Source of the DNA: Paramecium tetraurelia
Lineage: Eukaryota > Ciliophora > Oligohymenophorea > Peniculida > Parameciidae
DNA: 64,000 nt
Assembly (NCBI RefSeq): GCF_000165425.1
Contig: NW_001799499.1
Span: 62,001 to 126,000 of the forward strand
Direction: 5' to 3'
Part shown: one piece after another, positions 54,112 through 64,000 of the stretch
Layout: each line of letters begins with the position of its first letter
How positions within the stretch are numbered: the first letter of the stretch is position 1
Made by a program: the position numbers and the translations under genes
Notes under the pieces: model-generated
What the model was told of the DNA's origin: nothing
Database searches by the model: none
The model's input: only the letters and a program-made list of their open reading frames with translations

Positions 54112-57100
54112 TCACCACTCACAATAATATATTTAGTCGTATTTATCCCAAGTATTCTGAAGGATAATTTATTCTTGATTTCTTTTATAGTAAGTATGGC
54201 ATTCCTCATTTTTGCAAATTACTTAATCGAATTAACTTTGCTAACATTATTGGCAAATCATGTTATATTTCTAAAAGCGACTTTGCGAATTGATAAGTTG
54301 CTAAATAATATAATTTAAGATATACTTGAGATATCTTAAATAGTATTTCTGACTATTGAGATCTGCAATTGAAACAAACAGGTTTATTTATTGGGACTTC
54401 GTCTCTGCAATTTACACATGTAATTCTCTTCTTTAAATATTTGTTTAGAGCCTTTTTAGATCCATTGTTTTGAACTACATTACAAAATGTTTTTTTAGGA
54501 ACTGATGTATATTAATTCAAATTAAATAAGGCTTCTGGATTTGGTATTATATGTTCTAAAATGTGGATGATCGGTATTTTTATTTAGTTAATGTAGTACT
54601 AGATGTTTAATTTATAATTATTTTTAAATGCTTCTAACGGATCTTAGGCGTTTTCTGATAATTGCTATCCAGGTATATTCTCTACAATAACGTAAGATAT
54701 TCTATCGCCTTTTTGAAATGTATTACTTTATTTATTTTTTACTTTGTCTTAGGCTACTTTGACATGAGGTTATTTTCTAAAATCATTTGTATCGTGATAC
54801 TTATCTGGATATGAATGAAATTCTTCCTCCTTATTTATTAAATCCTCATCAACAAAATCTGGCTCTTGAATTTTTATCGATAGAGATTTTGATATGATTA
54901 AATTTGAAATATTTATTTCCCCATTTAACAGTTATTGAATCTTTTCTTTCACAATGCTGACTGCTTTTTTATTATTTTATTCTATTAGTATCTCATGTAA
55001 CACCTAATTCAACATATCTCTTAAGAATTATGTGTTGTCTCTCCTAACTGTACAAATTCCTTTTTACTCAATTTTATCAGCTACCAATTTCGTTTCTTCC
55101 CAGAGGTAAATTCCAACATAAACGTTTTTTTACATACTAACAAAAAAAGGGAATTGATACATGTTTTTCAAAAAGAAAAGATTTTATTGGCTTTGGGAAA
55201 AGGAAACTAGTTACTTAAATTAGAATGCCTCAAATTGCGAATATTAAATAACATCAACTTAAATCTTAAAATTTTGGAAATTTATTAATAATGAAGTCTG
55301 TGTCTCCATATAAGAATTTCAGCATTTGGATAAATTGTTATTAATAATAGATATCGAAATTTTATAATATGGCTCTTCCTACCCTGAGTATAGATTATGT
55401 AATTTCTAAACAGGGAAGATACCCATGCTCTGCACAGCCAGTAAATCCAAAGATAGAATTAGCAGCGATTTTTAATGCTTGCTATCTAGCATCTAATAGA
55501 CTTTTCTTTTACTTATCTTCTTCTTAGCTAAAATTCCTGTTTTGTTACTGCCCTTTTTGCTAACAAATTTTCTAAAATTTATGGCAATATTCCCTTTTTT
55601 ATATGCTATTTAACAAATTTATGCCCAAATTCTGGGATGATATGGTAATCATTTTCATTTAACTTGATAGAATAATCCTTAATTATTGTTGTGTAGCACA
55701 TGTTATATGCTATGATTATACTTGGGTACAAGGATACAAAATCAAAGAGAGCTAATGGTATTTTATAAAAGCCCTTTTTAGGTTCTAACACCAAGGCTCC
55801 TTTTAAATTAGATGTATCTGGCTTTACCAGATGATTTTCATCAGGAACCAAATATTCATTTTTTTTGGTCTATCTAAGTAGTTATGACAATACTTTAATC
55901 GATTAACCTCTCTATATAATATAGTCGATTGGTACTCCAGTAACTTTTGAAATTTCTGCATAAGTGTAAATCCATCCTTTATAAAGTAATATTTCTAAAC
56001 AAGCTTCTGACTTTCTTAAACTATATGTAGATATTCTTTTAATATTATTCTATTCATATAACTAAAAGATAGTTTCTTAATCATATATTTCTATTTATCG
56101 ATTAAAAAGCGAATAATAAATACTTCCAAGTGAATACTAAGATATTTTTGTGTCCCTCAACATACAAATCAACGTATCTAATTGAATTCTACCATTTGTC
56201 TCAACAAATTTTGTTTCTCTCATTCTCATTACAGTACTAAAGAATCTACCATTAGATATTAAACTTTCTTCATTTTTTGATCTGCCATAATTCAAATATT
56301 GACAATTAAGTCCCAAAGTTCTTGATCTTTATATAATTAAAGGTAATAATTCATCATGTAGATTGTAACCTGTAATAACATCAGGATCAAAAGATAGAAA
56401 AAATTAGTTGAATTATTTTAATAAATCTATTTCATTTTCTGATTAATAGATTATCGCATTTATTATTTCATAGCATTTTTTTTAGGTAAACACAATTCGT
56501 CTCTCAAATACTGGATTGATTTGTATTACACAAGTAATAACGATAATTTCTTTAGAAGAATCAAGTGTTATTTGCGATGGAAAAATTGTTTGAATGTCAA
56601 GACTAATTATTCTTAAGTTTGGTATATGTTATTAATCTTCATGAGGACTAATATCTTCAGTTTTTGCTAAGTAACTTTTTTAACAATTAGACTCTCCATC
56701 TTCTTTGAGATTTTTCGCCATTGCCCATCCCATGCCTCTTAAATTTAAATCGATCATAAATTTTAATGGATATGTTATTCTACATTCATAAGTTTACTTT
56801 GCAAACTAAAATCCGTTTAGATTTAACCCTTTTTCTATGAGTTAAGCTACTTTCTTCATTGAACTAACATTATAAAAACTTAATTTTAAAAAAGGTTCTT
56901 TTTGGTAATTTTAACCTTTATAATTCCTTATAATTTCACTCTCAACAACAGTAATTTCTCTAATTGGTTACGATTCAGCGATAATCCCGTTTTTATAAAG
57001 ATGATTATTAAATTAATGTAAAAAATAATCAATATCCTTATCATCCCTTACTAATTTTGAGGGAAAAGGAATATAGAAATAAGGAAAATAGTCTATTATC

Positions 57101-57375
57101 TTAATTTCTAAGGATTGTTGTTAATCTGTAATACCAAATAGTCTAATTTAATTTGTATTCAATTTATAATCACAATCTAGAATTATAAAAGTTAATTTAT
57201 CTAATTCTTATATGGGAATTCTTCTATAATGATTTAGAATGCACGAAAAATGTGTATTATTGAAATTTTAGGTATTCTGATCCGCTTTAGAAAATGCTGT
57301 TTAAAACATCTCCTGTTAATGGACAGTTTCATTATAATCAAGAGTTTTGTGATTATCATCCTTGAATTCGTTCAT
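54112..57375 (-). CDS. POLD1: DNA polymerase delta catalytic subunit-like, proofreading residues lost
   Basis: ATG 57375; about 1,040 residues. N-terminal domain (LTFIILDCDYKLNTNQIRLF, IIDYFPYFYIPFP). Exonuclease region: ExoI reads ISLDIQT where DIE is expected, ExoII VITGYNLHDELL, ExoIII YSLRKSEACL without the usual Asp. Polymerase: motif A LFDFVSLYPSIIIAYNMCYT, motif B QALKIAANSIFGFTG, motif C YGDTDF where YGDTDS is usual, then KGICTVRRDN. The C-terminus has both Cys clusters (CVNC...CFNC and CQQC...CKNEEC). The order and Zn clusters are those of Pol delta. Changed residues suggest loss of proofreading. Confidence 0.85.
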
Positions 57376-57634
57376 TGTAAATATTAATATAATTTCCCTT
57401 TTCTTTAATTGGTATTTCTGATTATATGTTATAATCTTAAATGAATTAAAATAAATTTTTAGAGCCAAAATCAAAAAATGATATGAATAAAAAGAATCAG
57501 TTGAATATTTATAATATGATTGATTAAATAATTTATAGATAGCAATATATTAATGGTGAATTATTGAATAGAAATCTAATTAGCTTAGTTTAGTGCCTTT
57601 AATAAATATTAATTTTATTTAATAAGTTTTATAA

Positions 57635-58323
57635 ATGATAACTCCTTAAGAATAACTTGATATCAGTACTTTAACTTTTAAATTTAGTCATTAAGAAGAT
57701 TAAGTCATATGTAAATGGAAAATCTCAAACTACAATTAGAACTTTAGGGAAAACATTTAGAGGTTTTGAATCTTTCGATCAAAAATGCAGAATTGATAAA
57801 GATGAATTTCTGATTGGATTAAAATAAAATGGTGTTGTACTAACTAAATTTTAAACAGATGTAAGCATTCATGTTACTTTAGTTTCTACTAAATTATCTT
57901 GATAGAAACAGAGATGGATCTATTGATGTTGCTGAATTTCTTTATTTAATTAGAGTATTAATAATTATCAATTGATTTAGGGATCCCCAAATGAGAATAG
58001 ATTAAATGTCATTGTTTAAGCATTTAAGAAGTTTGATAAAGAAAATTTGGGAATTATAGTTGCAGATGAATTCAAGGGAATATTTAATGCTAAAAACCAT
58101 CCTAAAGTAACCAGAGGAGAATTAACAGAGGATCAAGCTTATATAGAGTTTTTATAATATTTCAAAGAAGGCAATAAGTCTGGCCATATTACATTGAATG
58201 TAAATTATAATAATAATACCTATAATTTAGGAATGGAAGGAATACTATGCTGCAGTTAGTGCTGATATCGAATCAGATGAAAACTTTATTGCTTTGATAA
58301 AAGAAACATGGAGACTAAAATGA
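57635..58323 (+). CDS. CAPS: Calcyphosin-like EF-hand protein
   Basis: ATG 57635; a 22-nt intron joins MITPQEQLDI to IIKKIKSYVNGKSQTTIRTL. EF-hand segments: FESFDQKCRIDKDEFLIGLK (degenerate), YLDRNRDGSIDVAEFLYLIR (canonical), FKKFDKENLGIIVADEFKGI, FKEGNKSGHITLNEWKEYYA. Introns (22, 26 and 31 nt) fall between or inside the motifs. About 195 residues, like calcyphosin, a calcium sensor common in ciliated cells. TGA is at 58321-58323. Confidence 0.88.
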
Positions 58324-58364
58324 ATGAAATTTAATAGATAAGTATCATAATTACATCATGATTC

Positions 58365-60136
58365 TCAAGACTCAGATTCATTATTTTAATAAATTCCTTC
58401 CTTTTATTGTTGATTTTCCTTCTACTATTCATTATTATTCTGGATACTATTGTTTTTCTTATCGCTCTCTTTTGGGTTTTCATTTTATTCTTCTATTTAA
58501 TTTTCATTTCCGTTTTATTTCTCTTACGATATTTTTATATCTTTTTATTCAATTTCCTACTCTGATTCTGAACTTGATTTATTTTCTAGCTTCTCCAATC
58601 TTCTTAATCTTTCATGAGATCTGGACCTAGAACGAGACGATCTAATGAATAATAACATTAAAATTACTTCTTTAATGTTTTTTTTGATTTCACTACAATT
58701 TACAAAATTAATGGTTTTATTAATGCAGGATTAATGTCATCTTATCCATTTTTATTATTATCCCTTATAGGATATACGATCATGTGGACCCAACCATTTT
58801 GGAAGTGAGATGTAACTTCATTGATTTATAGTTTCTCAACTTCTATTATTCCATCCTCTAGCCAAATATTATCCTCAGGTAATCTTAAAATTCCCTGGTT
58901 TTATGAATTGAGTTGCAATAACATTGGTTTATCATCTGATGAATATAGTTGTATCTCTAATTCTATCTTATTTTTATTTTTAATATTTTATCCTTTCATA
59001 TCCTTCAGGGCAATTTCAAGGTTAAAGTTCTTGTCCTTAAATAAAACAGTATCTAAGTCATTAATCAATACCAATTAGTATTAAAATTCATTTAAACTAT
59101 AAGATAAAGATTTTAATAGGACATTGTTATGAGTCATTTCTTGATGAGGGATTGATACTTAAATAATAGAATTTATATTATACATCTACTAACAAAATCT
59201 TCTGTCTATCCATTATCGAATTTTTGTTCAACAATTCTTTATAGATTTGTTATCTCATCCAATATCTATGTTATAACACTCTCCAAATTGGCATTTTTAT
59301 TCTTAAAGTCTAATAGCATCTAGTTTTGTTAAACAAACATATTTAAAATTTTTAATTAAAACTCGTTCACAACTTATGAAAACCCTAAAACATTATAAAT
59401 ACTTCATATTACCTTATTCTAAATTATTTGATTGTGTCATACTATTATTATTTGTATTTGAGCTTGCCTAAGTTTAAGTTTATGTTTAAGGTGCCTATTA
59501 TTATTGTTAAATTTGCTGTTGTTATTGTTATTGTTATTGTTATTGCTATTGTTATGAAAGTAGTTATTATTATTATTATTGCTATTACTATGGCATCATT
59601 TGATTCTGTCCTAATTACTATTATAATTGTGGCTATTGTTTAAATGGAAAATCAAAATTTGGCATTTGTCCCATAGGTCCTTAAGGAATCGGGCCCATTC
59701 CAGGTAATTACATCGGTCCTGGACCCATAGGCCCCATAGGACCCATTGGACCCATGGCACTCATTGGACCCATAGGACCCATGGGACCTGGTCCCATTGT
59801 TCCTGGAGGTAATTGGCCTGGTCCCATTGGAGGCATACCAAATCCAATTGGCATTGGAGGCATATTTGGTAAACCCTATGGCATACCATTGATATTCATT
59901 CCACCTTGATTAGGCGGAAGAGAATTCATTTGAAGGCCTGGGTCATGCATAAATTAATCCGGAAATGGATATTTTTAATTTGGAGGAGGCGGCATCATTG
60001 GTTGAGGAAAAGGCGGAGTCCAACATTAGTAATATTGAGGATTTGGCATAGGTAACATTCGTCCATATGGATCTGGATTACCCATTTGTTAGAACATCTA
60101 CTAGTAAAGTCTCTACTACTCTTCATTTGGATTCAT
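58365..60136 (-). CDS. Met/Pro/Gly and Gln-rich protein with C-terminal domain
   Basis: ATG 60136 (MNPNEEQQRLYQQMFQQMGN). The first 150 residues are Pro/Met/Gly repeats (MGPMGPM units, near 59690-59830). A poly-Gln region of mixed TAA/CAA follows (59510-59640). A 28-nt intron (GTAATA...TTTTAG, near 59394-59421) joins it to a folded part: VNEFQLKILNMFVQQNQMLL, then beta strands LKSLSYSLNEFQYQLVLIND, IWLEDGIIEVEKLQ and NGWVHMIVYPIRD, like a C2 domain. A 26-nt intron then gives an RS-like end (KSSRSRSRSHERL). About 560 residues. A regulator is likely, unnamed. Confidence 0.7.
59690..59830 (-). repeat. GPM/MGP-repeat coding tract
   Basis: GC-rich, near-tandem 9-bp units such as GGACCCATT (+ strand), coding repeated Met-Gly-Pro on the minus strand. 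It stands out sharply in composition from the rest of the window. Confidence 0.8.
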
Positions 60137-60435
60137 TGATATGTTAAATAAATTATTATGAAATAATAGCACATTTCACTCCCCAATTTATCAAAGTTAC
60201 AAAATCTTCCTTCAAGCGATAGAAGTCCTATAACTGTAAATACTCCTTCAAGAAAAGCAAGTGAAGTGCTGGTTAAATTTAACTTCCATCTTAATCCTTC
60301 TTTGCACAAAAAAAAATAAATAAAAAATACCACTAATAATGAATTTCAAACAAAAAAAATAAGCAAGGTTACACGAAATATCATGGAACTTGTAATATTT
60401 TATCATTATATATTTCCAAGAGGAGGAGGAAAAAA
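60137..60435. other. Divergent intergenic region
   Basis: About 300 bp between the ATGs of two divergent genes, AT-rich with purine runs (AGGAGGAGGAAAA) just before the plus gene. It is expected to hold both promoters. Confidence 0.45.
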
Positions 60436-61384
60436 ATGAAATGTGATTCGCTCTAAATCAAACCTAGAATTCAAGCATGTAAGACAAATAAAGGAGGAAC
60501 AATTTCAGTACTGAAAAATAATGAATAATGCAGATCCTATTTACATAAAAAATATAAAGATTAAATTTATACTGGAGCCTCTGAATTTAGTGATAAGAGT
60601 AAAGATAAATTTAGATTACAGATGGTCAAATGGCTAATAGATAATAAAAAGGATGTTGTTAGCGCTTTGAATGAAAATAAACAAAATATTTTAGAATGGG
60701 TTCAATGTGTTGAAAAAGTAGACAGAGATGAATTTGATATCATACTTCATGGAATCTAGTTGTACAAGGATCCAAATCTAATAAATCGTTTATTTTGGTA
60801 TCAAGTAGCAATTATTTAGGGTATTTGATTTAAATGATGATGGATACATTGAATTTAATGAAATACAATATTCAATAAATTTATTTAGAGAATACGATTA
60901 ATAGGACAAGATTCAGATATTTTTTGAGCTTTGTGATGAAAATGATGATGGTTATATAAATGAGGAAGACATCAAAAAATTTTTCTCCAAGAATCTTACC
61001 AATTAAGAAGAGCTAAGATAAATGAAATTTTTGATGAAAGATTTCTATCAAGAACTAAATCCTTATAATTTTAAAGGATTAAATGCTGAAGATTTATATA
61101 AAGCTACTTTAAGTGATCAAAATATAAGGATAATAGTTGAAAAAAATACTTTGATTCTTAAATCAAATAATAAAAAAGAAGATGATATAGGGTCAAGCCT
61201 TAATAATCTTATTTATTCTGGATAATAGTAATGTATATACTAATATTTTTAGTGAAGGAAAATAAGGCATATTCTTCCCTTAGATTGAGGGTTTAATTGA
61301 TGCCTTAATTGAGAAGGACAGAATTATGATGCAATATAAATAGATAAATTGGATTTTGATTAGATTGAAGATAATTCTGATTGA
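60436..61384 (+). CDS. EF-hand protein, calcineurin-B-like
   Basis: ATG 60436 (MKCDSLQIKPRIQACKTNKG). An N-terminal helical part is followed by two canonical calcium loops: VFDLNDDGYIEFNEIQYSI and LCDENDDGYINEEDIKKFF. A 22-nt intron (GTATCA...TTTAG, near 60797-60818) precedes the first loop. After an Asn/Lys-rich section a 25-nt intron and a possible further one lead to an acidic end (LDFDQIEDNSD) and TGA 61382-61384. About 285 residues. A sensor by structure; the target is unknown. The last exon joint is uncertain. Confidence 0.75.
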
Positions 61385-61424
61385 TTTTATTTTTTATATA
61401 AATAAATTTCAAATTTGAAAATAA

Positions 61425-62246
61425 ATGGCAGGTAAAATATAAATCTGAGTCTTTAGATCAATTAGAAGAGAGAGCATAAAGAATTTTCGGAAAGTTATAA
61501 TCAATATAGAACAATGTTGAGGGGGAGAAATAATAAAAATTCAAATTAATATTGGGATATTTGTAGAGTGTTGAATCAGCAATTGAAGATGTTTAATAAT
61601 AGAAAAATTAAAAGTTTTTAGACATTGCAGAAAAAGTATTAATTTAATTGAATCAAGTTATAAAGATTGAAGTCAATGTTAGACACAGAAAAGGAGGCTA
61701 GAGATTAAATCAATGAAAAAATGAAAAAAGAAATATTATCAGTTGAAAAGAATTGTAAAACTCTTTTGAATAGTTTCAGCAAAGAAAGATTGGAAACTGA
61801 GAAGAGAGTGTTTTAAAATCTTTCTTAATAGGTTGATTAATTATCAACAGAAATTTAAAAAGAATTTCATTAAAAGTCTGAGACTTAAAATAAATTATTA
61901 GAAATCTAAAATGGTATAAATTCAAAGTAATAAAATAGAGTAAATCCCTTAATTCTACTAAGAAATAGAATAAGAAATTAGAATTAGAGAAGAAATTGAG
62001 GAAAAAATTGCCCAATAATTTAATGAGCAATTGGATGAACTCAAAAGAATATTTGATAGTCAATAAAAGTAAAGAGAATAAAGAGAAGAGGAAATCATTG
62101 GAATATTAAAGAAGATTTACTAGAATGCCTATGATGCATGCAAAAGGAATAGAGCTGATAGAGAAAGAAATGAAGAATTATTAGTTAAATTAGTTGAATA
62201 AGTAGTTGAAAAAATTAAAAGAGAGATAGTTGATTCTGATTTTTGA
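61425..62246 (+). CDS. SF-assemblin (striated fibre protein)
   Basis: ATG 61425; a 25-nt intron (GTAAAA...CTTTAG) right after two codons gives MADQLEERAQRIFGKLQSIQ. Long coiled coil with SF-assemblin features: NNVEGEKQQKFKLILGY, EKLQRLKSMLDTEKEARDQI, SFSKERLETEKRVFQNL, KLLEIQ, KLVEQVVEKIKREIVDSDF. Two more introns are 22 nt and 25 nt. About 250 residues, no membrane part. It polymerises into striated basal-body rootlets, which are prominent in Paramecium. TGA is at 62244-62246; 40 bp after the previous gene. Confidence 0.85.
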
Positions 62247-62328
62247 AAAAACATTATTAATATTATTATATGATTTTGACCTTGCAATTATTTATAATTA
62301 TTTGTAGTTGATTCTATAATATAAATAT

Positions 62329-63335
62329 TCAAATTTAGACATGTACCAATATCAAAGTAATGTCGTCTCTACTACCATCATTTTGATCCCATTTTTAGTA
62401 GGTTTCCCCTAATATTTTTTAGACTCCCAAATCTATATCTAATTGGGTAAAAGGAGGATCTAGTTGATCTATTATCTTTTAGACACTCTCAAAATCCATT
62501 TTATCCCAAAGTCCGTCACTTGCTAATAAAATAAATCCGTTATTTTATATTTTATATCTTAAAATTTCAGGATCAGCAATAACTCCCACTGATTTGGCTG
62601 CCATATCACCAAATGATCTTGACATTGCCAACCCAGGTACATCTTCATTAGCTAGCCAAACCCTATAAGGCCCTAATCTTTTTCCATCAATCAAACTTTA
62701 TTCAACTCTGCCTCCAAATTTCATTATTCTTTTATATTCAAAAGTCTTATTAGGTTTATGATCATATGATAATGGTCTATTGTACCATAGATCTTGAGAT
62801 TTATAAAAAAAGACAGCCCTTGAATCTCCAATATTTGCACAATAAATTCTTGATCCGATCAACAAAATAACTACTCCAGTAGAACCACTAAAATTGCATG
62901 CAATATTTGTTTTATCTACCTAAATTAAATTAAATTATTACTAAATCGTTTTCTACTTGTTAAAAAGCAATTTACAATGATTAAGAAAAATAATTAGGAT
63001 TATTGGCATTATTTTGAACTAGCTAATTTTCTATTACTTTAATCATATGTCTTGAAACAAATTATGATACTAAATGCCCACTTTGCCCATGTCCATCAAA
63101 GATACCAAAGAAATGCCAATCATTTTGATTACACATATTTTTTTTTATTGCAAGACAATCTTAATTGATTTTCTATTTCTTTTTATGATTTTGACCAGGA
63201 AGTGTTCTACTGTTTTTCAATATCATACTTTGATGCTACTTAAATTAACAATTCTTCTTCTTATTATATTTCAGTTTAAATTCTCTTCATATGATCTTTT
63301 TAAATTGGAGGCAATTTATCGACAATACTCAACAT
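62329..63335 (-). CDS. PP2C-family Ser/Thr phosphatase (PPM)
   Basis: ATG 63335 (MLSIVDKLPPIQKDHMKRIQ). PP2C motifs follow in order: TLPGQNHKKKQKINQDC, FFGIFDGHGQSGH, SGSTGVVILLIGSRI, ANIGDSRAVFF, SYDHKPNK, AMSRSFGDMAAKSVGVIADP, LLASDGLWDKMD, DDITLILVHV. Metal-binding Asp residues are all present, so it should be active (Mn/Mg-dependent). Introns are 19 nt near 63215-63233 and 22 nt near 62919-62940. TGA is at 62329-62331. About 320 residues, a single catalytic domain. The substrate is unknown. Confidence 0.9.
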
Positions 63336-63448
63336 TGATTAATGATTAATTTTCCTTAAATTTTATTTCTAATTGGTTGTACTAATAGAACGAGGAATTT
63401 TAAATTATCTTATAATGTCTAATTTTTAATTCATATATTTTAATAATA

Positions 63449-64000
63449 TCACTAAAATGGTCCAACTCTTTATCCTTATAATTGCATCTAGGTGCTTCTT
63501 ACATTAAAAACTCCTTCAATTATTGTTTATTGAGTCTCACCTATCACTTACTTTTCTCCTAAATCTATGTTGAAATTCTTAACAAATAATGGATTTGGAT
63601 TTGATAAAACATCATCATTGCAAGATAATCCATCCAAATATTATTTGAGTAAAGATTATAATTGATTACTTTCATTTTGTAATGCCTCTTTTTATTTTTA
63701 GATTGCTAAAATGTCCAATAAGACCTAATAAATAATATACATTATATACCTTATTGTATCTTTTATAGAAATTATTTAGATATGCAAATTCTTCATATTA
63801 ATCTTTTTCAATAGCTTCAAAGTCATTTTTCAAGTTTTCTGGAATCTGATCCAAATCAACTGTATCTTCATAAAAAGGCAAGACCTTTTCTCTTTCTGTT
63901 TCCAATCTTCTACATAATTCAGCTGTCTTAAGTATCTTTTCTCCTAATTCCTTGTATTCAGTTAATTTTAAAACTGCATTTCTACTATTGTTAACCAATT
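63449..64000 (-). CDS. CCDC65: DRC2/CCDC65, C-terminal part (5' end beyond window)
   Basis: The frame enters at the right edge on the minus strand: EYKELGEKILKTAELCRRLE, then YLNNFYKRYNKV. After a 25-nt intron at 63725-63749 it continues LLDILAIQKQKEALQNESNQ, LLKQYLDGLSCNDDVLSNPN, FNVRSTQMQLQGQRVGPF, ending at TGA 63449-63451. This is the conserved end of nexin-dynein regulatory complex subunit 2. The start lies outside the window. It points the same way as the PP2C gene and ends 114 bp before it. Confidence 0.9.

Noticed and set aside
54106-54318. Hydrophobic plus-strand frame of 70 codons
   Set aside because: It is opposite the Cys-cluster end of the POLD1-like gene. Hydrophobic composition is expected from antisense of Asn/Gln/Lys codons.
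58358-59078. Plus-strand hydrophobic frames
   Set aside because: They are antisense to the RS-like tail and C2-like domain of the minus-strand Gln-rich gene.
59428-59643. Val/Ile-rich plus-strand frame
   Set aside because: It is the complement of the poly-Gln tract (TAA/CAA repeats).
60133-60333. Minus-strand frame beginning with a Phe/Tyr-rich run
   Set aside because: It lies upstream of the Gln-rich gene's start, has low-complexity composition and would run into it. Probably promoter or 5' UTR.
1-64000. tRNA, rRNA, telomeric repeats, insertion sequences, CRISPR arrays
   Set aside because: I looked by eye for tRNA T-arm motifs, G/C-rich rRNA segments, G4T2/G3T3 repeats and regular spacer arrays and saw none. 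A tRNA or short RNA could still be missed without a computed scan.

Overview
The window is ciliate macronuclear DNA and looks like Paramecium. Conserved proteins such as uL22, PDI, CK2 beta, RCC1, PP2C and DNA polymerase delta read through only if TAA and TAG mean glutamine and TGA is the sole stop. The genes are cut by very short introns of about 19-35 nt (GTA... to TAG or AAG). The DNA is AT-rich, genes lie on both strands and are often only 10-50 bp apart. No telomeric repeats, rRNA, tRNA, IS elements or CRISPR arrays were seen, so this appears to be an internal piece of a scaffold. Frames given by the universal code are mostly fragments. The coordinates here come from hand translation with code 6 and hand-placed introns, so exon ends may be off by a few bases.

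Layout. 0-9 kb: several unrecognised genes, a C2 plus AGTRAP-like membrane protein, mitochondrial bL21, CK2 beta and a p24/TMED cargo receptor. 9-17 kb: a large leucine-rich-repeat protein, small hypothetical genes and a coiled-coil protein. 17-23 kb (all minus): a small RVxF-motif protein, a B-box protein, PDI, ribosomal uL22 and an RCC1 protein. 23-27 kb: three coiled-coil genes on the plus strand. 27-32 kb: RPA2, a coiled-coil protein, a DHHC palmitoyltransferase, a helical-repeat protein and a tandem pair of secreted cysteine-rich proteins. 32-38 kb: a large helical protein and an atypical kinase. 38-44 kb: TBCCD1, ZNF593/Bud20, a dolichyl-diphosphatase-like PAP2 protein, a LYR protein and an unknown Gln-rich protein. 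44-51 kb: an importin-alpha-like protein, a GCKR/MurQ-type SIS protein, an EF-hand protein, a WD40 protein, a C2 protein and enkurin. 52-64 kb: an unknown gene, an SLC25 carrier, a POLD1-like DNA polymerase, calcyphosin, a Met/Pro/Gln-rich protein with a C2-like domain, an EF-hand protein, SF-assemblin, PP2C and the C-terminal end of DRC2/CCDC65.

Several genes serve cilia and the basal-body cortex (TBCCD1, enkurin, SF-assemblin, DRC2, calcyphosin). Others serve the secretory pathway (p24, PDI, DHHC, dolichyl-diphosphatase) and nuclear processes (RPA2, RCC1, importin-alpha-like, POLD1-like). The neighbours look like ordinary eukaryotic gene order, not operons. The most unusual items are the POLD1-like polymerase that has lost its proofreading residues, the EF-hand-like/C2/AGTRAP-like fusion, the kinase with altered catalytic motifs, and the shared promoter pattern of the cysteine-rich tandem pair.
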